Positions 23,881 through 35,751 of a DNA stretch of 64,000 bases are shown piece after piece. This stretch comes from Lepas anatifera. Taxonomy: Eukaryota > Arthropoda > Thecostraca > Lepadidae. The stretch is taken from contig JAOTON010000972.1 in the NCBI GenBank assembly GCA_034440635.1, positions 991,001-1,055,000 on the forward strand, given 5' to 3'. Position 1 is the first letter of the stretch. Each line of letters begins with the position of its first letter. A model generated the notes under the pieces. It had not been told where the DNA came from. It searched no databases and saw only the letters and a program-made list of their open reading frames with translations. The translations under genes and the position numbers were made by a program.

Positions 23881-24280
23881 CCTTTCCCTTTCAGTTCCCT
23901 TTTATTTTTGTCGGCACTGCTCTTGAGGTTTTGTATCTTATATTGCGGTTTTAGTATATGCTTGGAATTTTAGTTCACATACAGTTTTAGTTCATGCACA
24001 TAATTATAATTTTCCACCGAGTTTGGTTCTTTTAAGCAGCGTTTTAGCACATTCTACATCTCATTTGTGCTTTTGCACCCATTTCAGCCTAATTCGGAGT
24101 TTTTATGCTTATTTTACTTCAGCAGTGTCTCCGCAGGGATCTGTTGTGGGATTCCTATTGTTTAATTTTTTTAATCTTTTATGGTTGGTTTCAGTTTTAA
24201 GGGATCTTTTCGCACCCGTCGCCTTTTACTTGACACCTTTATCATCTAGGGCCTTAGGTAATTTCCCTGTTATTCAGAAG

Positions 24281-24678
24281 AGGCATGCCAGAATAGCTCG
24301 TTGAAATGTGACACCACTTCCCAACGCAAATTTATAGAAACAGTTTATCTTAATGCAACATACTTGTACGTATGTATGTACACAAAGTACCTAAACGTGC
24401 TGAATAGGTTCTTACCATGGGCTTGGAAAACGAGGGAAACGGAGGGACACGTCACTTTTCAATGTTCCATCGGAACACGTGTCCTTAATATTCATGAGTG
24501 GTATTCTAACGGGGTAATGCATGCTGGCCGAATGACGACTGAAGTCACGATGCAGCACCAATGTCTCAGAACGAGGGCCTTGAGTTGCTCGTGCTCGGCT
24601 TTCACAGCTCACGGCTTGACTTGGTAGTCTGTATCTGACTCATTCGATTCTTTTTACATCTGGTGAGGTTGAGGAGCA
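24281..24678. other. Ly6 intron, nothing recognised
   Basis: Unique-looking sequence without a supported exon or repeat boundary. Confidence 0.3.
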
Positions 24679-24682
24679 TTAA

Positions 24683-25703
24683 CCCTCGCCCCACCGGGGG
24701 GCCATCGATGGCCCCCCTAAGGTTTTTCCGGGATAGCAGAAAAACGACGAGGCGCAGCACCGCGGTTGAGGGCTCTACCTCTCACTGCATCATATTCCCA
24801 TCATCCCTGAAATTTTTTACCCCGGGTCACCCAAGGTCAGGTCACCAGACGAGGTCAACCAAGGTCACCTCACTTCACCTTTAGAGCTCTGTAAGAGCTA
24901 CATTTCAAAGTCGATCGATTTGAAACTTCCTACACTTCATGACCCCTCCAGGCTCTACAAGGTGTATATCCGGGATTTTGCGATTTCGTGCCCTGAGGTC
25001 AGGTCACGAGGCGACCTCTCCCATTGGAAAAGCATGGGGAAAAGCTATTTCATGATATAAAAGCCACAAAAATGATTGCAAATACTCAGACTGCTCAGAA
25101 CAGCGTTTTTGGACACCCTTTCACGGATCCCAGGGGTCATATTTGCCCTTTGACTTTTCCAAGGTCATCCAAGGTCACCAGAGGTCACAAACAGTATTTT
25201 GACAATAACTTTTGACCTAATTGAGCTAGAGCAATAAAACAAACACCATCGTGTTTGTCTTGTCACTGGCTTTCATTTGATATACGGCAAGGTCACTTTT
25301 TGACCTTTCGTGACCTCAGGTCATATTAGGTCACGAGGTGACCTCTGGCGGTCAAACCACTGGCGGGAGGTCTTTACGTTCCACATAGCGGAAAAGTACT
25401 GGCAATTTGCTATCAAATGTACTTTACCAGGCCTCAATAGCTCTAATGACATAAGAGTTATGCCCAGTTTGCTTAATCATTGCATATTTGAGTGAAAATA
25501 GCCGATCTTGACCTAATTTGACCTCTGGAGGTCAAACCATTGACCTGACCACTAAAACATGTGAGTAATTTCTTACTGAATTCGCGCGAGCTTTCTATTG
25601 CACTTTGCAGATTTGCGCTAACGCCCATATCTTCGGAGTTAGAGGGGGCCATCGATGGCCCCCGGTGGGGCGAAGGTGGCGCGGACCCCCGGTGGGGCGC
25701 GGG
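24683..25703. mobile_element. GGTCA-rich TTAA element (CCCTCGCCCC ends)
   Basis: Flanked by TTAA at 24679-24682 and 25704-25707. The ends are CCCTCGCCCCACCGGGGGG and the complementary CCCCGGTGGGGCGCGGG. The GGGGGCCATCGATGGCCCCC palindrome lies near each end. Homologous, in opposite orientation, to 36982-37942. Confidence 0.85.
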
Positions 25704-25707
25704 TTAA

Positions 25708-26688
25708 CCCTCGCCCAGGTGGGGGTGTTTGAATACCCCCAGATTTTTTCCCGGTGACCCAAAAAAAAAAAATGGCGGCGCAAAGCGCCGCCTTACTTAG
25801 CACACCTTATCGTTGATCAATTCTGCAGCTTTCCTAAAGCCTTTAAAGTTAGGTCACTCAGGTCAGATCACTCATTCAGGTCAAGTGATCTGACCTCCAA
25901 TTTTTTAAGGTGTTATCAATAGGAAATGGGTGAATCTATCGGATTGAAACCTATACCGCATAATGGGCCCACCGTGTACTACAAAACACATTCCGGGATT
26001 TTTCATATCGATGACTTAGGGTCAGGTACGGATCATAGCCTCTCAATTGGAAATGCATGCGGAAAACAGCAATTGGGATGTATTTGTACAGACACAGCTG
26101 CGAATTCCTTCATACTCTCCATATTGTAGCATCCTGGGCCCCTGCCCAGTTTCATGTTGCAATGTTTGACCTGTGACCTTTAGAGGTCCTCTGGGGATGC
26201 TTAAGCAGGTTTCAGACTTGGGTGAATAACTTTGCAGGAAATGGTGATGAAGCCTTCATTTTGATACTATTAGGCTTGGATTGCTATTGCGAGTCGATTA
26301 ATATGCATATTGACTATGCTAGGTTGGATAGTGACCTTGCCCTGACCTTAGGTCAGGTTGTATAATAGGCTGGTAGGTATAATATGGTACAGTCATATAA
26401 TACATCATTCGATTTTCCGTAACGAGAGCAAGCGAATGGTGCCTAAAAAATGATCCTGACTCCATTCTGTCAGACGCGAAAGCCCGATAACTCTTCTCTA
26501 ACATGCCACTTTCTTTGACCTGTCATGACCTCAATATTGACCTGAGCCAAAGAGTGACCAAGTAGTTTCTTCCTAAATTTGTATGAGCTTCCCACCAGAT
26601 TTCGCGTTTTTTCGGCATCTTGCATATGGGCCGAGTTCAAGGGGGGTGTTTGAACACCCCCACGATGGCGAAGGTGACTCGGAGGGCG
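25708..26688. mobile_element. Adjacent TTAA element sharing one TTAA with its neighbour
   Basis: Begins at the same TTAA (25704-25707) that ends the previous element, with CCCTCGCCCAGGTGGGGGTG. Ends GATGGCGAAGG...GGAGGGCG at TTAA 26689-26692. The GGGGTGTTTGAACACCCC palindrome occurs near both ends. Non-coding. Confidence 0.8.
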
Positions 26689-26692
26689 TTAA

Positions 26693-29600
26693 GGTAGCAT
26701 CACTTCACTGCGAACACAGCGGCATAAGAAAACTAGGACGTTTTTTCTCCTTCAGCAAAGACCATAAAATTGGAGCTTCTGGCAAGTTACTTTTAGCCTT
26801 TGTCAGCGTGATCTTTGAGAAGTGCAATATGTAATTTCATTTAACATCAAATTCCTACCAGCTTCGATTAAGTTTTTAACTTTACGAATGAACCAGCGAT
26901 GAAAACTGGCAGTAAATAGCCGAAACCTCACATATTATATTTTTTCCTGGTGGAGAAAATCTTATGGTTTTTTCCTTATTCTTACAACTCCCCTTAGTTT
27001 GTCCCGGGAATAAAATGGTAGCTGTAACGAAATGCTGAAACGTCAGCTGCTTCCTGTGCTTCGCGATACCACGGATACTTCGGCTGGTTGTGCTGATGCA
27101 ACTGGGATTCAATGCATAGCTCCGACTGGTTCTTATACAGTACGATTCCAAAAGTTGTCTTTACAACTGATCATCTTTTGAAATCCGCTCGACCCTGCCC
27201 GACTTTTATATAATATGTTCTTTGTATGTAATGTTATTATGTGGTTATGTCTTTAATATCTCGATAATGATCGCTGGAAGCCTTCGAAACGTCGACTGCA
27301 CCTGTAAATGCCGTGAATGATATAACTGTGTAATGCCTACCGACTTAGGACTTATATTATCTCCCATCAACGGCAACAGAGTGAAAAAACTTATACGAAC
27401 CTGCGAACACGAAAACAGAAAGCTAGCCAAAACGAACTCTTCGCTGAAGTTTAATCGACAGTGCGTGAGAGAAAATATATGGCAAAAATACAAAAAATAT
27501 ATAATTTGAGCTTCATAAAAGTTGACAAAGCCCATCAGACTCTGAAACGCCAAAAATGGTCACACTTAATGAAAAACGCATTCAGCTTGTTCTAGAATGA
27601 AACAAGATGGAACATGCATTCAGCTAATTGTAGAACGAAACATTTCTATTTTAACTCCAAGTCGACTTAACGTAAAAACCAATGTGAAAATTTCGGTGTA
27701 CGGTTTTCACGAAGCGACACCGAAATTTCTCTAGCATTGTTTTGACGCGATTGGTGATGAGCCATACAATATTCAGAATTGCTTGAGATCGAATGTGACT
27801 ATGGCACATATAAGTACTAGTGTCCGTATTCCTATAAAACACTCCGTACTAAACGAGATGTAAGCAGGTTTGTTTAGCAGTTGAATCATCTCAAAAGACT
27901 TTATGGTGTTGTTCAAGCATATTGTAGACACCTGGACCAAACAACTTCACTTGTCTCTTCCATTTGTATTCTCTTCAATTATTTTATGCTGTATTTGACA
28001 GACGGGCCTAAACGCAAAACAATGAAACATCCGTTCCGAAGACAGATGACCAGGGTATTTCGGGATATTTACGAACATTCATTTCCCAGGCAATCACCAA
28101 AATTTAGAAGAATATTGCGAGCAGCGTTTACCACGTGTGGCCGGTTCTTTACGGAAGGGGGTGGCGCGCTGTGGGCGGAACTCACGCGTCGCTCCCTCTG
28201 CGAGGAAGGGACACGTCAGTTGCAGGAATGTTACCGAAGGCGCCCGACATGGGCGGGGGACGGCACTTCAGGGTCGTAGCGTTTGTTGGGAAGGGCCGTT
28301 GGCCCTCCTTGGGTGCGTAACTGGACTGACCTGAGAGGGAATGTGGCATATTGGTGCAATTGCAGACTGAGGTGAATTTAGGGACAATAAAGGTTAGCGA
28401 CGCAGTTGGTACGACATCATACCTTACAAGTATTGTCCTGTTTTGCAATAGCTTGTAGTGCTGCCTAATAATGTTTTGGCACTTTCATGATGGGATTTAA
28501 ACTGAGGCAACTATGTGATAGTGCATGTCGAGAAACCACTTGGTCCATATTTAATTTGTTCCTTAACTTACTGTTCGCGGAGAAAAAGGTAAATCCAACC
28601 CTAGTCCTCCCCGGTTGAGGCGATCTAAGGAAAGTGACGTCATGTTTAAAGAGAGATACGCGAAAAAATTGTATTGGCCAAATCAAAAGGTCTTAAAAAG
28701 TTGTTTCAGAACTCAAAAGTCCTTCTCTCATTTTTCTCATTTCAGCCTTTTCTCATTTCAGCCTCCAAATGCCTTAAAATCACTCTCTAAGTCAACATTT
28801 CTAGACGAATTATCGAGAATTCTTAATATCGATCAAATAACGCAGCCTCACCTATGACCATCAATTTCTCTAAGAACTAGGTCATACCTGTCCTAAACAG
28901 TGGTGTAGAACCTCGAATTATCACATAAAAAAGTACTTGAAAAACAACATTCCAAAACTCTTTTGAAACTGAAATGTAAGGCTTTAAAGAAATCACAATT
29001 GACCAATCAAAAGCCCAGGAATTCTCTTACCGGGGTCACGTGACCCATCTGACGCAAAAGTTTCGTTATCCTGGGAATTTTGTTGAAAACGTGAAGACAC
29101 GAGCTACGAAACGAGTGAAGACTCGAGTAATTATGGTATGCTCCATTTTTAGGGCAAACTGATTAATTTTGTAGTCCTTTAAAGGCTATATAAAATTAAC
29201 TCAAATACAGCCACAGGAAAAGAGATTTTGTATTACAAAAATAATTACTTTAAAACTTAAAATAACTCTTGAAAATGAAGAGATGAAGAGCAGATTCCAG
29301 CCTTTTACCGGCATCGTTAGCATATTTGCAATAATAGGTGAAAGGCCTCCAAAAATTTTGCCGAAGATACAAAAATAATTGACAATGCCCTAATCAAGAT
29401 TTTCCAAATGGCAAGACACCACAATACATTTTTTTCGCGTATCTCCCGTTAAGCCCCGCTGCGCGTGCTGCGCGGTCAAATATTTCATGTTTGGACATTT
29501 TAAAACCTACGTGCTAAACATGACTGATACTGTCGTTTATAAATGCGGATAACTTGATATACTGATAAGGTCCAATCCTTTATTTTTAACATTGATTGCC

Positions 29601-30241
29601 CCTAAATTTACTGCAACCTGGAATTGCACTAAGGTGCCACATTCTCTTTAACGGAGACAAATTTGAATGAGAACGCATATAGTTGCAATGTAGAGAAGAC
29701 ATACGGTAACACATCTTTAGGTTGTAAAAAAGGGTAGGGCGGAAGAAAGAGGGGAAAAAGTATGGGGGGCTCCTTACACGGATCAGAACAACACCAATGG
29801 TGACCGGGGGCATAGCAGATTAAACTGACCGGAATAGTGTGGTGTCTTGACAGAGGAAAAATAAACAAACACCTTTGAGGTGGGAAACGGTAAACCGCAG
29901 GGGAATTGCGCAGGGGCCAAGGGTCCTGGATGGAGTCGATGTATAGGCCCACTTTCATGGTCCCACTGTTAGTTAAATAATGCAATCTGGAGTCACTTAT
30001 CTGTTTTCTTCACACTAATACTATTTGCCTTTGAGCCTTCACATTCAGCTTAGCATTTGCGGTCAGTCATCTTTATTTTGAGTTTAGAGCTTATTAAAAA
30101 TACGTATGGTATACATATCTTTTCGCATGGAGCAAAACATTCAGCAAACGTCATAGTGATGAATAAACATGTGGCCAAAAGTGAAGATGATTCGCTCATG
30201 TCACGGCAACAACACCCCTAATACGCTGTTTCTGACCTCAG
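26693..30241. other. Last Ly6 intron, 3.5 kb, no gene recognised
   Basis: Largely AT-rich unique sequence. A GC-rich island lies at 28130-28330 with overlapping open frames in several registers but no recognisable domain. A CCAATC/GTCACGTGACC cluster sits near 28999-29045. The final bases TTTCTGACCTCAG form the acceptor for exon 4. Confidence 0.35.
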
Positions 30242-30496
30242 AGGCCGATGCCGTTTCCGGATTCCACGGGCTCGGTGGAGAGGTACGACTCCCGCGTGTC
30301 CTACTACTGCGGCAACAGGTCCGACTACGCCAAAATCAATATTGTGAATCGCTGCAGCAGGATGGCAGACAAAGTTGTGTCCCAGATCACCTGCACCTGC
30401 AACACAGACCTCTGCAACACGGCTACATTCGCCATGCCGGCGGCTTTCGTGCTGCTAATTGTGGCTCTGCTCCATTTACACCTCACTATTGGCTGA
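30242..30496 (+). CDS. Ly6/uPAR three-finger protein, last exon (C-terminal half and GPI signal)
   Basis: Starts after GACCTCAG in phase 0 and ends at TGA 30494-30496. It encodes RPMPFPDSTGSVERYDSRVS, YYCGNRSDY, NRCSRMADK and the family signature TCTCNTDLCN, giving the last five cysteines and the invariant Asn after the final Cys. A hydrophobic tail without a cytoplasmic end (FAMPAAFVLLIVALLHLHL) is typical of a GPI-attachment signal. With exon 2 this yields the ten cysteines of a three-finger domain. An upstream stop at 30233 in this frame shows a spliced start is needed. N-glycosylation sequon NRS is present. Confidence 0.85.
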   Translation, partial: RPMPFPDSTGSVERYDSRVSYYCGNRSDYAKINIVNRCSRMADKVVSQITCTCNTDLCNTATFAMPAAFVLLIVALLHLHLTIG

Positions 30497-30549
30497 AGTC
30501 ACTTATTTAGCTCATCATACTTCTAAGCCCTGGGTTGAGAGAATAATGC

Positions 30550-30586
30550 AAAAGTGTTCAGAATTTATACTTTTCTGAACACTTTT
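30550..30586. other. Perfect 14-bp stem-loop in the Ly6 3' UTR
   Basis: AAAAGTGTTCAGAA at 30550-30563 pairs with TTCTGAACACTTTT at 30573-30586 across a 9-nt loop, 54 nt after the stop codon. A possible polyadenylation signal AATAAA follows at 30804-30809. Confidence 0.7.
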
Positions 30587-31119
30587 AATTTAAGGAAGGA
30601 ATACTTTTCTTCTGGCATTGCAGCTTCACTCCAGATGATATTCGTATAGTTTGTTTAAACTAAGCCTCAGCTATATGGAAGTACAGCTAACGATATGAAA
30701 GTAACATCTAAGGAGGCTTGTACTTTTATTTTAGGTATTTCGCTTCGGGATTGACAGCACGCATATTACAAGAAGCTATCGCAAATATGCTTAGATGAAG
30801 TTTAATAAAAACTCATTTTAGAAAACACTTAAGTCAGTGATTATCATGCATCATAAAGTCTACAAGAATAGCATCAAAGTCTAGCTCACAAAGGTATACA
30901 CATATATCCTCTGGCAATGTCTAAAGGCTAGCTGCTCTAGTGTGGACAACACTGCAAGATGAATGTAAGAATGCCCTGAAATAAAGGAATGGTTGAACCT
31001 GCGAGCAAACAATGCATCAACGTGATATTCGTTTCTGTATTTCAGCGAGGTTTTTAATACACAAACCATTGCATTTTATTGCCTTTTGCAAGAAGAAATA
31101 TGTGCCAAAAACATGGCAT
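30587..31119. other. Ly6 3' UTR and downstream flank
   Basis: AT-rich, contains AATAAA at 30804. Nothing else recognised. Confidence 0.4.
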
Positions 31120-31123
31120 TTAA

Positions 31124-31928
31124 CACGCGCATTGACGAGGGTCTGAGCCACCTTCGCTTTGATGGGGGTGACGGGTGCCCGCCCCCTCCCCCTAAGATCT
31201 CAAGAACCACGCTAGGTAGCGAAAAACGGTAAACGGCGTTGGGTAGCCCATCCACTTCTCCACCGAAAATATTTGAACCATTTTTTGTCAGGTCACATTT
31301 AAGGTCACTAGAGGTCAAAACATTCCGTCATAGGGATAACATGTAAATGAAGGTCTTCGGTCGTTATATCGAACAAGTAAAGATAGAACAAAAAATTGGA
31401 ACTTTATAAATCCTCGCAGCAAGGCGAATCGAATGATGTACAATATGACCATGCTAGGTCAAGGTCAAATCAGATAAAATGCATATCATTAAAGCCGCAA
31501 AGACAAGGCAAATCTAAAGCAGTTAAAATGAACGCTGTATCACCATCCGTTACTAAGTTATGAGTTAAAACCATTTTTCCCATGTATTTATAATGGAGAG
31601 GTCATGGCTCGTACCTGACCTTAGGTCATCGATATAAAGGATACCGGAACATATTTTAGAGAACTCGGTGGGCCCATTATGTGATATGAGTTTCAATCTG
31701 ATAAGTTCACCTTGTTCCAACTTATGCTATCTTAAACTTTTTTGACGTCAGATCACTTGACCTGTACTGGTGACTTGACCTGAGATGACCTAACCGTAAA
31801 ATTTTGACAAAGTTGTAAAAATTATGAGAAAAAAGGTATGCCAAGTACGGCGGCGCTACTCGCTGCCGTTTTTAAGCCATCTCAAAAAAACCGAGAGGGG
31901 CGGATACCCGCCCCCGTCAATGCGCGTG
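31124..31928 (+). mobile_element. CACGCGC-TIR TTAA element, copy 2
   Basis: Flanked by TTAA (31120-31123, 31929-31932). The ends CACGCGCATTGACGAGG and CCCCCGTCAATGCGCGTG and the interior match 22672-23510 closely, including the GGTGACGGGTGCCCGCCCCC block. Confidence 0.9.
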
Positions 31929-31932
31929 TTAA

Positions 31933-32204
31933 GAAAGGACGCTTTTCAGCCTAGTGTCTGTATCTGATCGAAACCGAGCAATGAACTGACCCCAGATATC
32001 CCCATGCGACATATTGTTAAAAGTGATTACACCCAGTTTACCAGAAGATACGTTCCTGAATGAGGCAAAAGTTACCTTTTTTGGAAAATGTTGATTCAGA
32101 CTTTTCAGAATTGTTTCAAGGGGGTCTGCACAGCCCGTTTACTCGGATATCAGATTTGGATCCGCAATGTGATCGAATCATCACGACCAAAATGTGAGCT
32201 GATG
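31933..32204. other. Intergenic, nothing recognised
   Basis: Short unique stretch; its last eight bases AGCTGATG (32197-32204) are the target duplication of the next MITE. Confidence 0.4.
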
Positions 32205-32510
32205 CATTGGCGGACGCAGGTTGGCCATTCAGGCTTTGCCCCTCCCCCTCCCCCAAAGCGCTGGAGGGGGCATACTATCTTTTGCCCCCCCAAACGCCGG
32301 AATTTTTTGGGAAGAAAGGTGTTTACACTAGGTCTGTAGAGCAAAAACATCTTTGCTTCCAACCCCCCCTCCCCAAGGAGAGCGGTCATATACTTGGAGA
32401 GGTAACTTATACTAGCTCTGTCGAGCACCCAAAATTGCACGCCCCCCCTCCCCAGGAGGAGAGGCAGACATGGGTTTGGCCCCCAAAACTCGGGTCTGCG
32501 TCTGCCCCTG
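32205..32510. mobile_element. hAT MITE, GGCGGACGCAGG family
   Basis: Ends CATTGGCGGACGCAGG and CTGCGTCTGCCCCTG. Perfect 8-bp duplication AGCTGATG (32197-32204, 32511-32518). Internal G/C runs and ACTAGGTCTGT/ACTAGCTCTGT repeats are shared with the copy at 43314-43636. Confidence 0.9.
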
Positions 32511-32518
32511 AGCTGATG

Positions 32519-34074
32519 TCAATGTTCCAAAACAACATACGTTTGTACGCTGAACTTTTGTGATCCTTATCGAATGATCAATGATAAAAAGAAGAGAGAG
32601 TGAACAAAGAGCATATTTGCAACGGAAGTAACAAGCGAGAGTAGCGAAACCGCAGCAGTATCACTCGAATAAGCATGTATACAAATTTGGTGTGATATTT
32701 TAAAGTTTTCTGGAATTTCTGAAATATTGCAAGACAGCCCCAGAAAGTTTTCCATGCACCTCCAAACACGCATATGCCTCTTTTCAGATTCATGTTTTAT
32801 TTATCGTACATAAATACAGTGCAGTTAAAGAAAGCTCTAAGACTGTCAGTAACAAATAAATGATCACTCAATTATTCTCGCAACAGTGAAGTATTTTATT
32901 CGATTCTAATGAGAGCTCAGAAAAAGCCAAAGGCCAGCCGATGGATGGATAAGAAGGCGCAAATCGCTATGTGAATGCCTGAGAAATAGAATTTAACAGA
33001 TTCAGAAAATGTCTGGAAGTTAGCTAGGTTCATAGCATGCTTGAAATTGATCACTTCTGCATAGCAAATATTTCGGGAGTAAGAAAGAAAAGATGCATTG
33101 TAAGAAAACAAAACAATTTGATTCAAAAGCGCACATCACATTTCTTATTTCACACGGGATCCGATGATAGCCTCTGCACAGAATCGGATCCGAAGGGGGA
33201 ATAGGGAGCTCAAGCCCCCCTCCCAAAATGCCCGAACCCATGGCCCTATACTACATACATAGGCGAAGGGCTGCTCGAGGTATTGCTGGGTGAGGCTTGA
33301 GCTCCCAAGCTCCCCTCCCGAATGAATTCCTGGATCCACCACTGCCCCTAAAGATCTGACATAATCTAACAAAAATAGCTTCATTTTTCATTTATTCGCG
33401 ATACGTGTAGGCCCCTGTATAAAAGCTGAATGACCTGAACCAGAATAAATTACTCAAATTAATGGCCTGATGACTTCCCGGCAGTTTTTTGACACTCTAC
33501 AAGAATGCTTTAAAACTTTCTTTGATCATCTCATAAAATGTAACAGTTTGAGTAATCTCAAGCCTCAGGCTGAGGTTGAATGAAGGTAGGGCTGAGATAA
33601 TGGTTGAGCATGAAGTTGAGATAGCAAAGCGTGTGAAGACATGGCATTGAAACTCCAGTAATGTTGAGCGCTGAAGAGAGCCTTAATGGCCTCAACTAAA
33701 TAATACAAGCTCTGTTGTTAGAAGTAGGATAATAACACATGGCTTCTGAGCGCACTACTTCTTTTTATCGCTTCGCTTGTGGTCATATGTGATGACCCAG
33801 ACAAACATTATTTCTACCTTTAGTGATCTGTCTTTGGCTGAACTCTCAACTCTCCCTCTCCCTGCATGCAATGAACGTGAGAATGACACACACGACCTCT
33901 ACTTCCTCTTTCAGTTTAAAATACATCATACCATCCTGGCTTGCTCTCCCTCTGTACACATCAGGCACTGACATTCATAGATGACAAACGTTCGCAGACA
34001 TATTATATGGTTATAATTTACAAACTTGATGTATGAAACATGCATATTGGGCCATGTTGTCGTGACAAAAAACC

Positions 34075-34075
<1 letters not shown>
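32519..34075. other. Intergenic, one decayed MITE
   Basis: Unique-looking AT-rich sequence except 33165-33345, where an inverted GAGCTCAAGCC...GGCTTGAGCTC pair and a terminal GGATCCACCACTG mark a decayed GGATCC-family MITE. No gene recognised. Confidence 0.45.

Positions 34076-34076
<1 letters not shown>

Positions 34077-34148
<72 letters not shown>
34077..34148. repeat. (TA)n microsatellite, left
   Basis: About 36 uninterrupted TA units directly abutting the left inverted arm of the retroelement-containing foldback. Confidence 0.95.
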
Positions 34149-34151
<3 letters not shown>

Positions 34152-34500
34152 TGGGAGCAGGTTTTTCTCGATACATGTTTCGTTAAGAATGACGGAGAAC
34201 TTTGCGTTCGTTCTTTTTGAGTTAAGAGACTCAAGCTTACGAATTAAGCGTATATCGTCTTGGTCAAATTGATGCAGAACTGAACTAAAGGCCATTGCAT
34301 GCGACGTTTCATTGTTAAGAACAACATCTTCAGGCATAATTGATACATATAACACTAGAATGGTACATATATACTGATAATAATAGCAAAATACAGTTGA
34401 GAACACTCATCGTCTCGGATCGAAAATGGTTAAGACATGTTTGAATCAGTGGTTTAAAAATTTACCACCTTATAATGAAGAATAACCTGTCAGCCTTATA

Positions 34501-34884
34501 ATGAAGAATAACCTGTCTCAATACCAATCTGACTCGAAAGCCACTAACGTAGTCTACAAGTTCAACTGCCCTGCTGGTGACTGCGCGCACCGCTCCGATT
34601 GTAGCTACGTTGGATTCACGACCACCACGCTTTCGAGAAGATTGACCATGCACCTGCAAGATGGTGCTCCAGAACAGCGCATGCGCCGCTCACACGGGGA
34701 ACGACTAACCAGAGACATGTTGGTCCAAAACACGGAAATCCTAGCGAGATGCCATGATAAGAAAAGGCTCCAAGTGCTGGAGGCAGTATACATCAGGGAC
34801 ATCAATCCCACCATCAATAGGCAAATGAACATCGCCTCGGCGCTATCCGTGTTTGACAGTGCCCCTCTTGAGCCTAGGTTATAA
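34501..34884 (+). pseudogene. Penelope-like GIY-YIG endonuclease fragment
   Basis: Encodes NVVYKFNCPAGDC, HRSDCSYVGFTTTTLSRRL, then LEAVYIRDINPTINRQ. It has the VYxFxC lead-in with a Cys pair, a YVG variant of the second motif, an Arg a few residues on, and the ExxYIRDxxPTIN ending seen in Penelope-like nucleases. There is no RT domain upstream; the frame opens 38 nt beyond the inverted arm. It differs from the copy at 11182-11511, so a different family. Confidence 0.8.
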
Positions 34885-35079
34885 TGTGATAGTATTGAGG
34901 GAGGGACTTTTTATAGGTAACGACGCTAGGCTAGTATTTAATGTTCTGGTCTATCGATAATTATGCCGCACTGGATAATTTTAATTGATAATCATTGATC
35001 TTCTAATGATAAGCGCCCTCCGTTTGATTTCGTGTGATTGAATTAAAATTTTTAAACCACTGATTCAAAGAAGACTTAA

Positions 35080-35751
35080 CACGCGCATTGACGGGGCGGG
35101 TACCGCCCCCTCGGGTTTTCGGAGGTGAAACGGCGGCGCGTAGCGCCGCCGTACTTGGTATACCTTTCCTATCATTTTAACTTCTGTGAAAATTTTAGGT
35201 TAGGGCATCTGGTGGTACCATTACGGTCAGTGACCCGACCTCAAAAAGTTTAGATAGCATAAGTCGGAGCAGGGTGAACTTATCCGATTGAAACTATATC
35301 ACATAATGGCCCTACCGAGTTCTCTAAAATATGTTCGGTATTTTTGATATCGATGACCTAGGTGGTCAGCATGACCTCTCCATTGAAATACATGGGAAAA
35401 TTTTTTACGGAATAACTCGTAACGGATGGTGTAGAGCATTTATTTTGTGCATTAGACTCGCCTGGGCTTTGCATTCTAATTATATGTTTTATATAATTTG
35501 ACCCTGACCTGACCTGGTCGGTCATTTGATTTGCCTGAGGTACATATATCATTATTCGCTGTGAGGATTCTGTGTTGGTTTGTTATTTTACTTGTTCATT
35601 TAATGGCCAAAACTATTTTGTTATCCCTTGACGGCTGTTTGACCTCGTGACCTTAAATGTGACCGGACAAAATGGTTATGTTTGAGGTGGCAGTTTCCTT
35701 TTCTACCTACCGGTTCTATCTTGGGGACCCCGTCATGGCCACCCGTGCGTG
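35080..35751 (-). mobile_element. CACGCGC-TIR TTAA element, copy 3 (reverse, shortened)
   Basis: Flanked by TTAA (35076-35079, 35752-35755). Reverse orientation relative to 22672-23510, 672 bp with internal losses. The hairpin GGCGGCGCGTAGCGCCGCC is clear at about 35132-35150. It interrupts the right arm of the foldback unit. Confidence 0.9.

Larger units (their letters stand above)
22600..24280. mobile_element. Inverted-repeat retroelement remnant split by a TTAA element
   Basis: The left arm (22600-22667 continuing at 23515-23815) is the reverse complement of the right arm (about 23905-24280). For example, GTGTCAAGTAAAAGGCGAC at the left appears as GTCGCCTTTTACTTGACAC at the right. The spacer (23816-23904) holds a hammerhead-like motif of the Penelope-repeat type. 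The left arm is interrupted at a TTAA by the element at 22672-23510; the right arm preserves the uninterrupted site. Confidence 0.7.

Noticed and set aside
24301..24627. 108-codon + strand open frame
   Set aside because: No domain, overlaps an antisense frame, and codon content matches surrounding intron.
27881..28279. 132-codon + strand open frame overlapping a GC-rich island
   Set aside because: No recognisable domain, several frames are open together in the GC-rich part, and the first half is AT-rich low-quality coding.
2252..30241. Direct splicing of Ly6 exon 2 to exon 4
   Set aside because: Exon 2 leaves in phase 1 and exon 4 enters in phase 0; the stop at 30233 prevents using an earlier acceptor in frame.
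34011..34234. Open frames made of Tyr-Ile repeats
   Set aside because: Direct translation of the (TA)n microsatellite.
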